A model generated the notes under the pieces. That model was not told the DNA's origin and did no database searches. It worked only from the letters and a program-made list of their open reading frames with translations. This document shows positions 8,147-17,275 of a stretch of 32,072 bases of DNA, one piece after another. Made by a program: the position numbers and the translations under genes. The stretch lies in contig DISD01000095.1 of NCBI GenBank assembly GCA_002435715.1, positions 1-32,072 of the forward strand. The letters are read 5' to 3'. The stretch comes from Rhodospirillaceae bacterium UBA6219. Its GTDB lineage: Bacteria > Pseudomonadota > Alphaproteobacteria > Rhodospirillales > Magnetospirillaceae. Position 1 is the stretch's first letter, and every line of letters begins with the position of its first letter.

Positions 8147-8236
8147 CTAATCGCTGCGCAAATTACGCAAGATCAGCCACAGCAACAGGGCGGGGATGCC
8201 GATTTCCACGGCGACAAGCGCCCATTGGCCGATCAC
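8147..8236 (-). CDS. Putative 29-residue membrane peptide overlapping the end of mutS
   Basis: A GTG start (8234-8236) overlaps the mutS TGA stop (8233-8235) as GTGA, a classical arrangement for translational coupling. The frame gives a 29-residue peptide with one hydrophobic segment (about residues 5-23, ending in IPALLLWLILRNL) and a C-terminus with two arginines and a terminal aspartate. This is the pattern of a small single-pass inner-membrane protein with its C-terminus in the cytoplasm. I do not recognise a family. GC-rich DNA can give short hydrophobic frames by chance, so expression needs proof. Confidence 0.4.
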   Translation of the reverse strand: MIGQWALVAVEIGIPALLLWLILRNLRSD

Positions 8237-10878
8237 AGCAAGGCCTTCAGCTGATACAGCAGATCCAGCGCCTGTTTGGCGGTCAGCTCGTCGGGATTGA
8301 TGTCCTTCAGCTTTTCCTCGGCGGCCGAGGGTTGGGGGGCGGCGCTGGCGGCGGCTTTCGGTTTGGCCAAGGCGGCGAACAACGGCAGATCGTCGGCCAA
8401 TTTGGCCACCGCACTGCCCTGTTCGCCCTTTTCCAGGGCCGACAAGACTTCTTCCGCCCGCGCAACGACCGCCGGGGGTAGACCGGCCAGCCGGCCCACA
8501 TGGATGCCATAGGAGCGGTCGGCGGCGCCTTGCGCCACTTCGTGCAGGAACACCACCTCGCCCTGCCATTCCTTGACCCGCATCTGGCGACACGACAGCT
8601 GTTTCAGCCGGCCGGAAAGCGAGGTCAGCTCGTGGTAATGGGTGGCGAACAAAGCCCGGCAGGCATTGACCTCGTGCAGGTGTTCGACCACCGACCAGGC
8701 GATGGAAAGACCGTCGAAAGTGGCGGTGCCACGGCCGATTTCGTCCAAGATGACCAGGGCGCGCGGGCCGGATTGGTTCAAGATGGCGGCGGTTTCCACC
8801 ATTTCCACCATGAAGGTGGACCGGCCGCGCGCCAGATCGTCGGCGGCGCCAACGCGGGAAAACAGTCGGTCGACCACCCCCATATGGACGGACCTGGCCG
8901 GCACATAGGCCCCCATCTGCGCCAGGATGGCGATCACCGCGTTCTGACGCAGGAAGGTGGACTTACCGGCCATGTTGGGACCGGTGATCAGCCACAGCCG
9001 GTTGCCCGGCGACAGATCGCAGTCATTGGCGACGAAACTGGCGGAATTGGCGGCGCGCAGGGCCGCTTCCACCACCGGATGGCGGCCGCCGTCGATGGCA
9101 AAGGTCAGGCTGTCGTCCACCTCGGGGCGGCACCAATCCTCGGACACCGCCAGTTCGGCCAGGGCGCTGGCCACGTCCAACGCCGCCAAGGCGCTGGCGG
9201 CTTGGGCGATCATGGCGGCACGGCTGGTCACCTCGGTGACCAATTGCTCGAAAATCTGCTGTTCCATGGCCAAGGCGCGGTCGGCGGCGCCGGTGATCTT
9301 GCCGGCCAGCTCGATCAGTTCGGTGGTGGTGTAGCGCGCCCCGTTGGCCATGGTCTGGCGGTGGATGAAGCTCTCGTCCAGCTTGTCGGCCTGTTTGGAC
9401 GGTACCTCGATATGATGGCCGATGATGTTGTTGTGACGGATCTTCAGCGCCGCGATACCGGTTTCCTCGGCATAGCGCCGTTCAAGGCGCATCAGGTGGG
9501 AATTGCCTTCGGCGCGCAGGCTTTTCAGCTCGTCCAGCGCCGGATTGAATTCGGGACGGACGAAGCCGCCGTCACGGGCCAAAAGCGGCAATTCGTCGGC
9601 AAGCGCGCGGGCCAGGATGTCGCCCAAGGTGGAATGTTCGCCCAGATCGCTGGCTGCCTTGGCGATGGCGGCGGGCGGTGCGTCGAGCGCCGGCCGGGCC
9701 AGGGTTTGGCGTAGGGCGGGGATTTCCGCCAAGCCGTCGCGAATGGCGGCCAGATCGCGCGGGCCGCCGCGTCCCAGGGACAGGCGGGACAGCGCGCGTT
9801 CCATGTCGGGGCAGCGTTTCAGGGCGGCGCGGATGTCGACGCGCACGTCTTCGTGTTCGACGAAGAATTCCACCGCGTCCAGGCGCCGGGCGATGGCGGC
9901 GGGATCGGTCAAGGGTGCGGCCAGCCGGGCGGCCAGCAGCCGTGCCCCGGCCCCGGTGACCGTGCGGTCGATGGTGGCCAGCAACGAGCCCTTGCGCTCA
10001 CCGCCCAGGGTTTCCGCCAGTTCCAGGTTCCGCCGCGTAGCACCGTCGATTTCCATCACCGCGCCCTGGGCCAGACGACGCGGCGGGTTCAGGCGCGGCA
10101 GCTTGCCCTTTTGCGTCAGCTCGATGTAATCCACAAGCGCGCCGCCGGCGGCCAATTCGGCCCGGCCAAAAGCCCCAAAGGCGTCCAGCGCGCCGACCCC
10201 ATACAGGGCTTCCAATCGCTTGCGGGAATTTTCGGAATCGAAACGGACGCTGGGCAGCGGGGTCAGCACGGCTTTCCACTCCGCCCACACGTCATCCAGT
10301 TCGGGCAGGCCGAACAGACGTTCGGGGACCAGCAATTCCCCCGGATTCAGCCGCGCCAGGGCGGCGGCCAGCACCGCGGGCGCCAAGGGCTGCATGGCGA
10401 AGTCACCGGTGGACACATCGACCCAGGCCAGACCCAGGGTGCCGCCGGCTTCGGCCAGCGCCGCCAGATAATTATGGGACCGCGCATCCAGCAGATTGTC
10501 TTCGGTCAGGGTGCCGGCGGTGATGACGCGCACCACGTCGCGGGCCACCACCGATTTCGACCCGCGCTTCTTGGCCTCGGCCGGGTCTTCCATCTGCTCG
10601 CCGATGGCCACCTTGAAACCGGCGCGCACCAGACGCGACAGATAGGCTTCGTAGGACCGCACCGGAACCCCGCACATGGCGATGTCTTCGCCCAGATGCT
10701 TGCCGCGCTTGGTCAGCGCGATGTCCAGAGCGGCGGCCGCCTTGACCGCGTCGTCAAAGAAAAGCTCGTAGAAATCGCCCATGCGATAGAACAGCAGGCA
10801 ATCGGGATGGGCGTTCTTGATGGCCAGGTATTGGGCCATCATGGGCGTGGCGTCGGCGGGAATGGCGGCTTCGGTCAC
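8233..10878 (-). CDS. mutS: DNA mismatch repair protein MutS
   Basis: 881 residues. The mismatch-recognition motif F-x-E is at Phe36-Tyr37-Glu38 in RMGDFYELFFDDA. The ATPase P-loop GPNMAGKST lies near residue 630, followed by the DEIGRGT Walker B segment, a GLSIAWSVVEHL stretch and FATHYHEL. The protein binds mismatches as a dimer and recruits MutL after replication. The C-terminus ends in a predicted helix that would match the tetramerisation or clamp-binding tail. The start MTEAAIPADATPMMAQYL agrees with family members. It is first in the leftward block and shares a GTGA overlap with a tiny downstream frame. Confidence 0.97.
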   Translation of the reverse strand: MTEAAIPADATPMMAQYLAIKNAHPDCLLFYRMGDFYELFFDDAVKAAAALDIALTKRGKHLGEDIAMCGVPVRSYEAYLSRLVRAGFKVAIGEQMEDPAEAKKRGSKSVVARDVVRVITAGTLTEDNLLDARSHNYLAALAEAGGTLGLAWVDVSTGDFAMQPLAPAVLAAALARLNPGELLVPERLFGLPELDDVWAEWKAVLTPLPSVRFDSENSRKRLEALYGVGALDAFGAFGRAELAAGGALVDYIELTQKGKLPRLNPPRRLAQGAVMEIDGATRRNLELAETLGGERKGSLLATIDRTVTGAGARLLAARLAAPLTDPAAIARRLDAVEFFVEHEDVRVDIRAALKRCPDMERALSRLSLGRGGPRDLAAIRDGLAEIPALRQTLARPALDAPPAAIAKAASDLGEHSTLGDILARALADELPLLARDGGFVRPEFNPALDELKSLRAEGNSHLMRLERRYAEETGIAALKIRHNNIIGHHIEVPSKQADKLDESFIHRQTMANGARYTTTELIELAGKITGAADRALAMEQQIFEQLVTEVTSRAAMIAQAASALAALDVASALAELAVSEDWCRPEVDDSLTFAIDGGRHPVVEAALRAANSASFVANDCDLSPGNRLWLITGPNMAGKSTFLRQNAVIAILAQMGAYVPARSVHMGVVDRLFSRVGAADDLARGRSTFMVEMVETAAILNQSGPRALVILDEIGRGTATFDGLSIAWSVVEHLHEVNACRALFATHYHELTSLSGRLKQLSCRQMRVKEWQGEVVFLHEVAQGAADRSYGIHVGRLAGLPPAVVARAEEVLSALEKGEQGSAVAKLADDLPLFAALAKPKAAASAAPQPSAAEEKLKDINPDELTAKQALDLLYQLKALL

Positions 10879-11007
10879 GGGCGTCGCTTTGGCTTGGGAA
10901 TGACGGCAGGCAAGTTATCACGTCGAAGCCCAGGTGCAACCCGCCCCTTTGCAACTGGCTTCGGTTGGCGCACAATGATTCCCCCCAATGCTCAACAGGA
11001 GGGGGCC

Positions 11008-11508
11008 TTGAGCGCCACCGAGAACCATTCCCCCATCGCCCGCGAGGTGGTGGGTACCTTCGCCGACCGTGACCATTTCCAGCAAGCGGTGTCGCGTCTG
11101 CTGGCCGACGGCTTCACCCGCGCCGATTTGTCGGTGCTGGCGTCCCACGATTCGCTGGATGCCACCTTGCCCGCCAGCAAGTGGAAAGACGCCCTGGTGG
11201 CGGTGGCCGGCGACATCAAATACGAAGGCCCGTTGGTGGCCGCCGGCCTGATCGCCCTGGCTTCCGGCCCGGTGGGCGTGGCCATCGCCGCCATCTTGGC
11301 CGCCGGGGTCGGCGGTTTGGCGGTCAAGGAAGTGCTGGACGAAGTGTCCGCTTTTCCCAATTCCGCCGATTTCGACCGTGCCCTGGAAGCCGGTTCCGTC
11401 ATCTTGTGGGTGATGGTGGCCGACCAACTGGCGGAAGAAAAAGCCAAGAAGGCGCTGAGCGAAACCGGCGCCGCCAATATCCATGTTTTCAACCGTAAGG
11501 GCCGCTGA
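11008..11508 (+). CDS. Small membrane-associated protein, YflT/general-stress-like N-terminus
   Basis: 166 residues from a TTG start at 11008, chosen because AGGAGGGGG lies directly upstream. An in-frame ATG at 10975 has no ribosome binding site. Residues 13-45 (EVVGTFADRDHFQQAVSRLL then GFTRADLSVLAS) resemble the flavin-free YflT/Gsp17M fold seen in general stress proteins. A glycine/alanine-rich hydrophobic segment (about 75-110) looks like a glycine-zipper membrane hairpin. The end returns to a soluble segment VILWVMVADQ-AEEKAKKAL, resembling a second copy of the first half. Function unknown. It precedes maeB by 32 bases and could share its transcript. Confidence 0.75.
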   Translation: MSATENHSPIAREVVGTFADRDHFQQAVSRLLADGFTRADLSVLASHDSLDATLPASKWKDALVAVAGDIKYEGPLVAAGLIALASGPVGVAIAAILAAGVGGLAVKEVLDEVSAFPNSADFDRALEAGSVILWVMVADQLAEEKAKKALSETGAANIHVFNRKGR

Positions 11509-11540
11509 ACAGGCCCATTTCCGGGAACGTCCACACTATC

Positions 11541-13832
11541 ATGAGCGATTCGTCTTCTAATCGTAACGATTCCGGCGCCCAATCGACGCTGGAACGTGAA
11601 ACCCTGCTGATGCATGCCTCGGGCCGTCCCGGCAAGATCGAGGTGGTGCCGACCAAGCCCATGACCACCCAGCGCGATCTGTCGCTGGCCTATTCACCGG
11701 GCGTGGCCTTTCCTTGCCTGCACATCGCCCGTGATCCGTCCTTGGCTTATGACTACACCGCCAAGGGCAATCTGGTGGGGGTGATTTCCAACGGCACCGC
11801 CGTTCTGGGCCTGGGTGATCTGGGCGCCTTGGCCGGCAAGCCGGTGATGGAAGGCAAGGCGGTGCTGTTCAAGCGTTTCGCCGACGTGGATTCCATCGAT
11901 CTGGAAGTGGACACCCGCGACGTCGACGAATTCGTCAATTGCGTGCGTTTCCTGGGCCCGACCTTCGGCGGCATCAACCTGGAAGATATCAAGGCCCCCG
12001 AATGCTTCGTCATCGAAAGCCGCCTGCGCGAGATCATGGACATTCCGGTGTTCCATGACGACCAGCACGGTACCGCCATCATCGCCGCCGCCGGTCTGAT
12101 CAATGCCCTTGACCTGACCGGGCGCTCGCTGGCCGACACCAAGGTGGTGGTCAACGGTGCCGGCGCCGCCGCTATCGCTTGCGTCGAGCTGATCAAGGCC
12201 ATCGGTATCCGCCACGACAACGTGTTGCTGTGTGACACCAAGGGGGTCATCTACCAGGGCCGGGCCGAGGGCATGAACCAGTGGAAATCGGCCCATGCCG
12301 TGCCCACCGACGCCCGCACCCTGGAACAGGCCCTGCAAGGCGCCGACGTGTTCATGGGGCTGTCGGTCAAAGGCGCGGTGACCGCCGACATGGTGCGCGC
12401 CATGGCGGCGCGGCCGATCATTTTCGCCATGGCCAACCCCGACCCGGAAATCACCCCGGAAGAAGTCCGCGCCATCCGCGACGACGCCATCGTCGCCACC
12501 GGGCGTTCGGATTATCCCAACCAGATCAACAACGTGTTGGGCTTCCCCTATATCTTTCGCGGTGCCTTGGACGTGCGGGCGCGCACCATCAACGAAGCCA
12601 TGAAGATCGCCGCCGCCAAGGCCATCGCCCAATTGGCCCGCGAAGACGTGCCCGACGAAGTGGATGCCGCCTATTCCGGTCGCCGACTTCGTTTCGGTCC
12701 CGAATATATCATCCCGGTGCCGTTCGATCCGCGCCTGATCGCCACCATCCCGCCGGCAGTGGCCAAGGCGGCCATGGATTCGGGGGTGGCGCAAAAGCCC
12801 ATCATCGACATGAACGCCTATGCCAAGCAGCTGTCGGCGCGCCTGGACCCCATGGCGGCCAGCCTGCAGGCCATTTCCGAAAAAGTCCGCGCCAATCCGC
12901 AGCGTGTGGTCTTCGCCGAGGGTGAAGAGGAAAAATCCATCCGCGCCGCTTTGGCCTTCCGTAATGCCGGATTCGGCACCCCCATTTTGCTGGGACGCGA
13001 AGAACAGATCCACGAAGCGGTCAAGGCCAGCGGCCTGCCCGGCTTGGAAGGCTTGGAAATCATCAATGCCCGTCTGTCGGACCGGCGCGAGCATTACATC
13101 GAGGTGCTGTATCAGCGTCTGCAACGCCAAGGCCTGCTGATGCGCGACGTGCAGCGTCTGGTCAACCAGGAACGCAACATCTTCGGCTCGCTGATGGTGG
13201 CCGAAGGCGACGCCGACGCCATGGTGACCGGGCTGACACGCAATTACTGGCAGGCCTTCGACGAGATCAAGCGGGTGGTCGATCCGGCACCCGGCGAGGT
13301 GTTGCTGGGCCTGACCATGCTGATCGCCCGGGGGCACACGGTGTTCCTGGCCGACACCACCGTCCACGAGACACCGACGCCGGAACAGCTGGCCGACATC
13401 GCCCAGCAAAGTGCGGCCAAGGCCCGGCAGATGGGGCACGAACCCCGCGTCGCTTTGTTGTCCTATTCCAATTTCGGCAATCCGGCGTCCAACCCGTCGG
13501 AACGTATCCGCGAAGCGGTGGCGATCTTGGATTCGCGCCGTGTCGATTTTGAATACGATGGCGAAATGGCTGCCGACGTGGCCCTGGACGGCGAATTGCT
13601 GAAGCTTTATCCGTTCTGCCGCCTGTCGGGACCGGCCAATGTTTTGGTCATGCCCGGCCTGCATTCGGCCAATATCAGCGCCAAGCTGATGCAGAAACTG
13701 GGTGGCGGCACCGTCATCGGCCCCATCCTGATGGGCTTGGACAAGCCCATTCAGATCACCTCGATGGATGCCACCGTCAACGACATGGTCAACATGGCGG
13801 TGATGGCCTGTTACGATGCCATGAGAAGTTAA
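11541..13832 (+). CDS. maeB: NADP-dependent malic enzyme with C-terminal phosphotransacetylase-like domain
   Basis: 763 residues. The N-terminal half is malic enzyme: YSPGVAFPCL, KGNLVGVISNGTAVLGLGD, IPVFHDDQHGTAI with the metal and catalytic region, and the nucleotide-binding VVNGAGAAAIACVEL. The C-terminal half (about 430-763) is a phosphate acetyl/butyryltransferase-like domain (RVVFAEGEEEKSIRAA, GDADAMVTG). In this family that domain is usually regulatory, with acetyl-CoA as effector, and not catalytic. The enzyme decarboxylates malate to pyruvate with NADPH formation in the cytoplasm, supplying C3 units and reductant during growth on C4 or C2 compounds. A strong terminator follows directly. 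Confidence 0.96.
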   Translation: MSDSSSNRNDSGAQSTLERETLLMHASGRPGKIEVVPTKPMTTQRDLSLAYSPGVAFPCLHIARDPSLAYDYTAKGNLVGVISNGTAVLGLGDLGALAGKPVMEGKAVLFKRFADVDSIDLEVDTRDVDEFVNCVRFLGPTFGGINLEDIKAPECFVIESRLREIMDIPVFHDDQHGTAIIAAAGLINALDLTGRSLADTKVVVNGAGAAAIACVELIKAIGIRHDNVLLCDTKGVIYQGRAEGMNQWKSAHAVPTDARTLEQALQGADVFMGLSVKGAVTADMVRAMAARPIIFAMANPDPEITPEEVRAIRDDAIVATGRSDYPNQINNVLGFPYIFRGALDVRARTINEAMKIAAAKAIAQLAREDVPDEVDAAYSGRRLRFGPEYIIPVPFDPRLIATIPPAVAKAAMDSGVAQKPIIDMNAYAKQLSARLDPMAASLQAISEKVRANPQRVVFAEGEEEKSIRAALAFRNAGFGTPILLGREEQIHEAVKASGLPGLEGLEIINARLSDRREHYIEVLYQRLQRQGLLMRDVQRLVNQERNIFGSLMVAEGDADAMVTGLTRNYWQAFDEIKRVVDPAPGEVLLGLTMLIARGHTVFLADTTVHETPTPEQLADIAQQSAAKARQMGHEPRVALLSYSNFGNPASNPSERIREAVAILDSRRVDFEYDGEMAADVALDGELLKLYPFCRLSGPANVLVMPGLHSANISAKLMQKLGGGTVIGPILMGLDKPIQITSMDATVNDMVNMAVMACYDAMRS

Positions 13833-13843
13833 CGGATGAGGAT

Positions 13844-13877
13844 GCGGACAGCCTGTTAAAGTGGCTGTCCGCTTTTT
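13844..13877 (+). terminator. Rho-independent terminator of maeB
   Basis: A 10-bp stem, 13844-13853 with 13863-13872, a 9-base loop and five T residues. It starts 12 bases after the maeB stop and ends 12 bases before the histidine kinase start, so the kinase needs its own promoter or read-through. Confidence 0.88.
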
Positions 13878-13889
13878 CCGGAAGGGATC

Positions 13890-15332
13890 ATGAGTCGTCG
13901 TTTCACCCCGCCCCGCTTGGTGCGTCGCGCCATGGTCCTGTCCCTTCCCACCTTCCTGGTGCTGGCGGGCTTGGTGATCGCCCGTGAAATGCACGTTCTG
14001 ATGGCCCTGGCGGTGTGGGGTCTGGTGGTCTTGGCCCTGGTGGTGCTGATCCGTCCCGGTATGGTGGATGCCGCCCGGGTGTCGCTGTGGGCGCGTAATC
14101 TGGCTGCCGGCGGCGAAAGCCCGCCGCCGCCGGTCACCCCCGACACCCCTATCGAGGAAATCGCTTCTTCGGTGGCGCAATTGCGCCGCGCTTGGCAGGC
14201 GCGCCAGCATGAACTGGCCTTGCTGGCCAAGTGGAACGAAAGCCTGTTCGAGAATTTGCCCGATCCGCTGGTGCTGTTGGACCCCGACCGTCGGGTGGTG
14301 AAGTTCAACCAATCGGCGCTGACGGTGTTCGGTCGCGACATCACCGGCCGTGACCTGTCGGTGGTATTGCGCAATCCCAAGGTGTTGGAAGCCGCCGATC
14401 AGGTGTTGGCCGGCGCTCAGGCCCGCGACGGCGCCTTTGACCTGCCGGTACCGGTGCCGAGGTCGTTCCAATTCCGTATCGAGCGTTTGGGGCCATCGCC
14501 GGCCAGCGACGCGGTGGCGGTGCTGGGGCTGAACGACCTGACCACCGTGAAGCGCATGGAACAGATGCGTGCCGATTTCGTCGCCAATGCCAGCCACGAA
14601 TTGCGCACGCCCCTGGCGACGCTTTTGGGGTTCATCGAAACCTTGCGCGGTCCGGCCCGCGACGATGCCGAGGCCCGCGACAAGTTTCTGGGCATCATGT
14701 ACGACCAAGGTTCGCGCATGGCGCGTTTGGTCAACGACCTGCTGTCGCTGTCGCGCATCGAGCTGAACGAACATACGCCGCCGGCGGAAAACGTCGATTT
14801 CGGTCGCATCGTCCAGGCCGGGGCCGACGCCCTGATGCCTTTGGCGTCACCGCGCCAGATGGAATTGCAGGTGACTATCGACGAAGCCGCCCGTCACGTG
14901 GTCGGCCAAGCCGACGAACTGGCGCAATTGGCCCAGAACCTGATGGACAACGCGGTGAAATACGGTCGTGACGGCAGTGCGGTGGAAATCAGCCTGACCA
15001 TGGCGTCGCGTTTGCCGGCCTCGGCCGGACCGGCCCTTCGCGATGGTCCGGTGGTGCTGTTTTCGGTGCGCGACCACGGTGACGGTATCGGCAAGGAACA
15101 TTTGCCGCGTCTGACCGAACGCTTCTATCGGGTCGATACCGCGCGATCGCGCACCTTGGGTGGCACCGGTTTGGGCTTGGCCATCGTCAAGCACATCGTC
15201 AATCGCCACCGCGGCACCTTGGTGGTGGAATCCACCTTGGGCCAGGGCTCGACCTTTTCGGTCTATTTGCGGGGGACCTTGGATCAGGGGGCGGTGGAAT
15301 CGCCGCTTTCGGTTTCCGGCGCCAGATTGTAG
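13890..15332 (+). CDS. PhoR-like sensor histidine kinase
   Basis: 480 residues. Two N-terminal membrane segments (about 14-31 and 35-55) leave almost no periplasmic loop. A PAS-like domain follows (about 115-215, ENLPDPLVLLDPDRRVVKFN), then the HisKA helix with phospho-acceptor His236 in ASHELRTPLATLLGF, and an HATPase domain with N box NLMDNAVKYG, G1 RDHGDGIG and G2 GGTGLGLAI. This architecture (short membrane hairpin, PAS, HisKA_ATPase) is that of PhoR. There is no response regulator and no pst/phoU gene beside it, so a phosphate role is only suggested by architecture. Its 3' end overlaps the 3' end of the opposite zinc-ribbon gene by 49 bases. Confidence 0.9.
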   Translation: MSRRFTPPRLVRRAMVLSLPTFLVLAGLVIAREMHVLMALAVWGLVVLALVVLIRPGMVDAARVSLWARNLAAGGESPPPPVTPDTPIEEIASSVAQLRRAWQARQHELALLAKWNESLFENLPDPLVLLDPDRRVVKFNQSALTVFGRDITGRDLSVVLRNPKVLEAADQVLAGAQARDGAFDLPVPVPRSFQFRIERLGPSPASDAVAVLGLNDLTTVKRMEQMRADFVANASHELRTPLATLLGFIETLRGPARDDAEARDKFLGIMYDQGSRMARLVNDLLSLSRIELNEHTPPAENVDFGRIVQAGADALMPLASPRQMELQVTIDEAARHVVGQADELAQLAQNLMDNAVKYGRDGSAVEISLTMASRLPASAGPALRDGPVVLFSVRDHGDGIGKEHLPRLTERFYRVDTARSRTLGGTGLGLAIVKHIVNRHRGTLVVESTLGQGSTFSVYLRGTLDQGAVESPLSVSGARL

Positions 15333-15526
15333 CAGCCGCATCCACCGCACTGATAGACCACCGGGGTTTCCAGCTTGGCCAGATCCATGGCGTGAATCAT
15401 TTTGCGTCCGCAATGGCCGCAGAAATAGTCGTGTCCGCCCTTACCCACGGTGGAAACGCCGGTATTGAACACATTCAGACCACCGATCTGGTTTTCGGTG
15501 ATCGGGGTCAACATGAATTCGGCCAT
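15284..15526 (-). CDS. Small zinc-ribbon protein
   Basis: 80 residues. Two knuckles, CGHC (Cys36, Cys39) and CGGC (Cys60, Cys63), with an extra Cys65, form a likely Zn site. The N-terminus MAEFMLTPITENQIGG is neutral and the tail is acidic. There is no signal peptide, so it should act in the cytoplasm. I do not recognise the exact family. It resembles zinc-ribbon proteins that bind RNA or serve as adaptor modules. AAGG lies upstream of the ATG. It lies 21 bases upstream of the Ntn-hydrolase gene on the same strand in the reverse order of reading (hydrolase first), so the two may be cotranscribed. It overlaps the kinase gene tail to tail. Confidence 0.78.
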   Translation of the reverse strand: MAEFMLTPITENQIGGLNVFNTGVSTVGKGGHDYFCGHCGRKMIHAMDLAKLETPVVYQCGGCGCYNLAPETESGDSTAP

Positions 15527-15547
15527 GGGAATCCTTGGTGCGATGGG

Positions 15548-17140
15548 TTACCAGGCGGCGACGGAACCGTCGGCGCGGGGATCGGCCGCTCCCTCCAAGG
15601 TGCCGTCGGCGCGGCGGATGACCATGCCGGCGTGACCCAGGGCGGAATCGTAATCCCCGGTTCGCTGTATATCATGGCCGGCCTTACTCAATTCTTGCAC
15701 CAAGGCCGGATCGAAGCGGCCTTCCACCAGCAATCCGCTGGGGGCGGCGCCGTCCAGCGAGCGGCCCAGGGCAAAGCGCGGCGCGGCTACCGCCGCTTGC
15801 GGATTTTCGCCGAACAACACCGTGCGGGTGAACAATTGCGCCTGGATCTGCGGCTGCGAATCGCCGCCCATGCTGCCCCACACCATGGTGCGGCCGTCTT
15901 TCAGGCGGGCCAAAGCCGGCGACAGGGTGTGGAAAGGCTTGCGCCGGGGCTCCAGGACATTGCGATGTTCGGGGTCCAGCGAGAACGAAAAACCGCGATT
16001 GTGCCAAACGATGCCGGTTTGCGGCAGGGTCACCCCGGAACCGAATGCGTGGAACAGGCTTTGGATATAGCTGACGGCACGTCCCTGGCCGTCGATCACC
16101 CCCAGCCATACGGTGTCACCGTCGCCGGCCGGTTGACCCCAGGGGGCCGCCCGGGCCGGGTCGATTTCCTCGGCCAGCGCATCCAGCATGGGGTCGGTCA
16201 GATAGGTGGTGGCGTGCACCGACATGCGATGGGGATCGGTGACATGGGCGTCACGCACCCGATAGGCCTTCTTGGTGGCTTCCACCAAGCCGTGAACCCA
16301 GGCGAAATCGCCGGCTTTTTTCACCCCCAGCCGCTGGAACACCCCCAGCAGGATCAACGACGCCAAGCCTTGGGTCGGCGGCGCGGTGTTGAACAGCGTG
16401 CCGGCGGGCAGGCCCAGGGACAGCGGACGGCGGCGCATGCCACGATGGCGGGCTAGATCTTCCGCTTTCAAGGGCGAGCCGGCGGATTTCAAGTCGTCGG
16501 CGATGGCCCGTGCCACCTCGCCGCGATAAAAATCGTCCAGGCCGCGTTCGGCCAGGCGGTCCAAGGTATCGGCCAAAGCGGGCAAAGTCTGGATCGACCC
16601 CAGAGCCGGAATTTTGTTCTTGTTCAGAAACAAACCCGAAAAACCGGGGGATTTGCGAAGCGCGGCCAAATTGCGGGTGGTGCATTCCACCTGATGCCCT
16701 GTCACGGCGAAACCTTGGCGGGCGTAATGGGTGGCGTCTTCGAACAGGCGTTCCAGGGGCATGCCGCCGCCCCAGTGGGCCGACACGTCCAGCGCCGCCT
16801 GCCAGCCCGAAACCACGCCGGCCACGGTGTTGGCGGCCAGCGGTCCCTTGGCCGGAATCACCTTTTGCCGGGCGGATTTATAAAGGTCCAGATCGACTTT
16901 GGCCCCCGACGCGCCGGACCCGTCGATGGAAACCGGCGGCTTGCCCGGTTCGGCGATCAGCCAGAAACCGTCGCCGCCCAGACCGTTCATGTGCGGATAG
17001 ACCACGGCCAAGGTCGCGGCGGCGGCGATGGCCGCCTCGATGGCGTTGCCGCCCTCGCGCAGAACCGACAGCGCCGCCTGCGAAGCCAGGTGGTGCGGGG
17101 TGGAAACCATGCCGCGTCGGGCCATGGGGGTGTTCAGCAT
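15548..17140 (-). CDS. Gamma-glutamyltransferase-family Ntn hydrolase, possibly oxamate amidohydrolase-like
   Basis: 530 residues. The GGT fold is clear: MVSTPHHLASQAALSVLREGGNAIEAAIA at 11-39, YPHMNGLGGDGFWLI at 48-62, and the self-cleavage region with candidate nucleophile Thr343 in GDTVWLGVID. SMGGDSQPQ follows in the small subunit. No signal peptide is present, unlike periplasmic GGT of glutathione breakdown. The wording VYPHMN-GGDGFWL and the absence of the usual TTH around the nucleophile are closer to what I remember of the HpxW oxamate amidohydrolase branch. No allantoin or purine-ring genes lie beside it except gpt, so the substrate is open. Confidence 0.85.
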   Translation of the reverse strand: MLNTPMARRGMVSTPHHLASQAALSVLREGGNAIEAAIAAAATLAVVYPHMNGLGGDGFWLIAEPGKPPVSIDGSGASGAKVDLDLYKSARQKVIPAKGPLAANTVAGVVSGWQAALDVSAHWGGGMPLERLFEDATHYARQGFAVTGHQVECTTRNLAALRKSPGFSGLFLNKNKIPALGSIQTLPALADTLDRLAERGLDDFYRGEVARAIADDLKSAGSPLKAEDLARHRGMRRRPLSLGLPAGTLFNTAPPTQGLASLILLGVFQRLGVKKAGDFAWVHGLVEATKKAYRVRDAHVTDPHRMSVHATTYLTDPMLDALAEEIDPARAAPWGQPAGDGDTVWLGVIDGQGRAVSYIQSLFHAFGSGVTLPQTGIVWHNRGFSFSLDPEHRNVLEPRRKPFHTLSPALARLKDGRTMVWGSMGGDSQPQIQAQLFTRTVLFGENPQAAVAAPRFALGRSLDGAAPSGLLVEGRFDPALVQELSKAGHDIQRTGDYDSALGHAGMVIRRADGTLEGAADPRADGSVAAW

Positions 17141-17275
17141 TTCCCATCCATCTGCATGTGTCGGATTGATTTTGCGTCAACCTTGCTGTCCCGTCCAGTC
17201 TATTGCCCGATCCTGCTTGGCAAGCGAAGGACAGCCAGTGTGTAATGGCCGACCTTTTTACCCCGGAGCCCGGCC

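Noticed and set aside
11694..14774. A 1026-codon open frame on the minus strand, antisense to maeB and the kinase gene
   Set aside because: It lies opposite two clear genes; its translation is low-complexity His/Gln/Gly/Asp-rich, typical of the antisense of GC-rich codons. Similar long frames antisense to glnD, mutS, mcl and the mutase gene were discarded for the same reason.
17166..17180. FNR/Anr-like motif TTGAT-N5-GTCAA between the Ntn-hydrolase gene and gpt
   Set aside because: The consensus needs TTGAT-N4-ATCAA; spacing is one base too long and one half-site is wrong.
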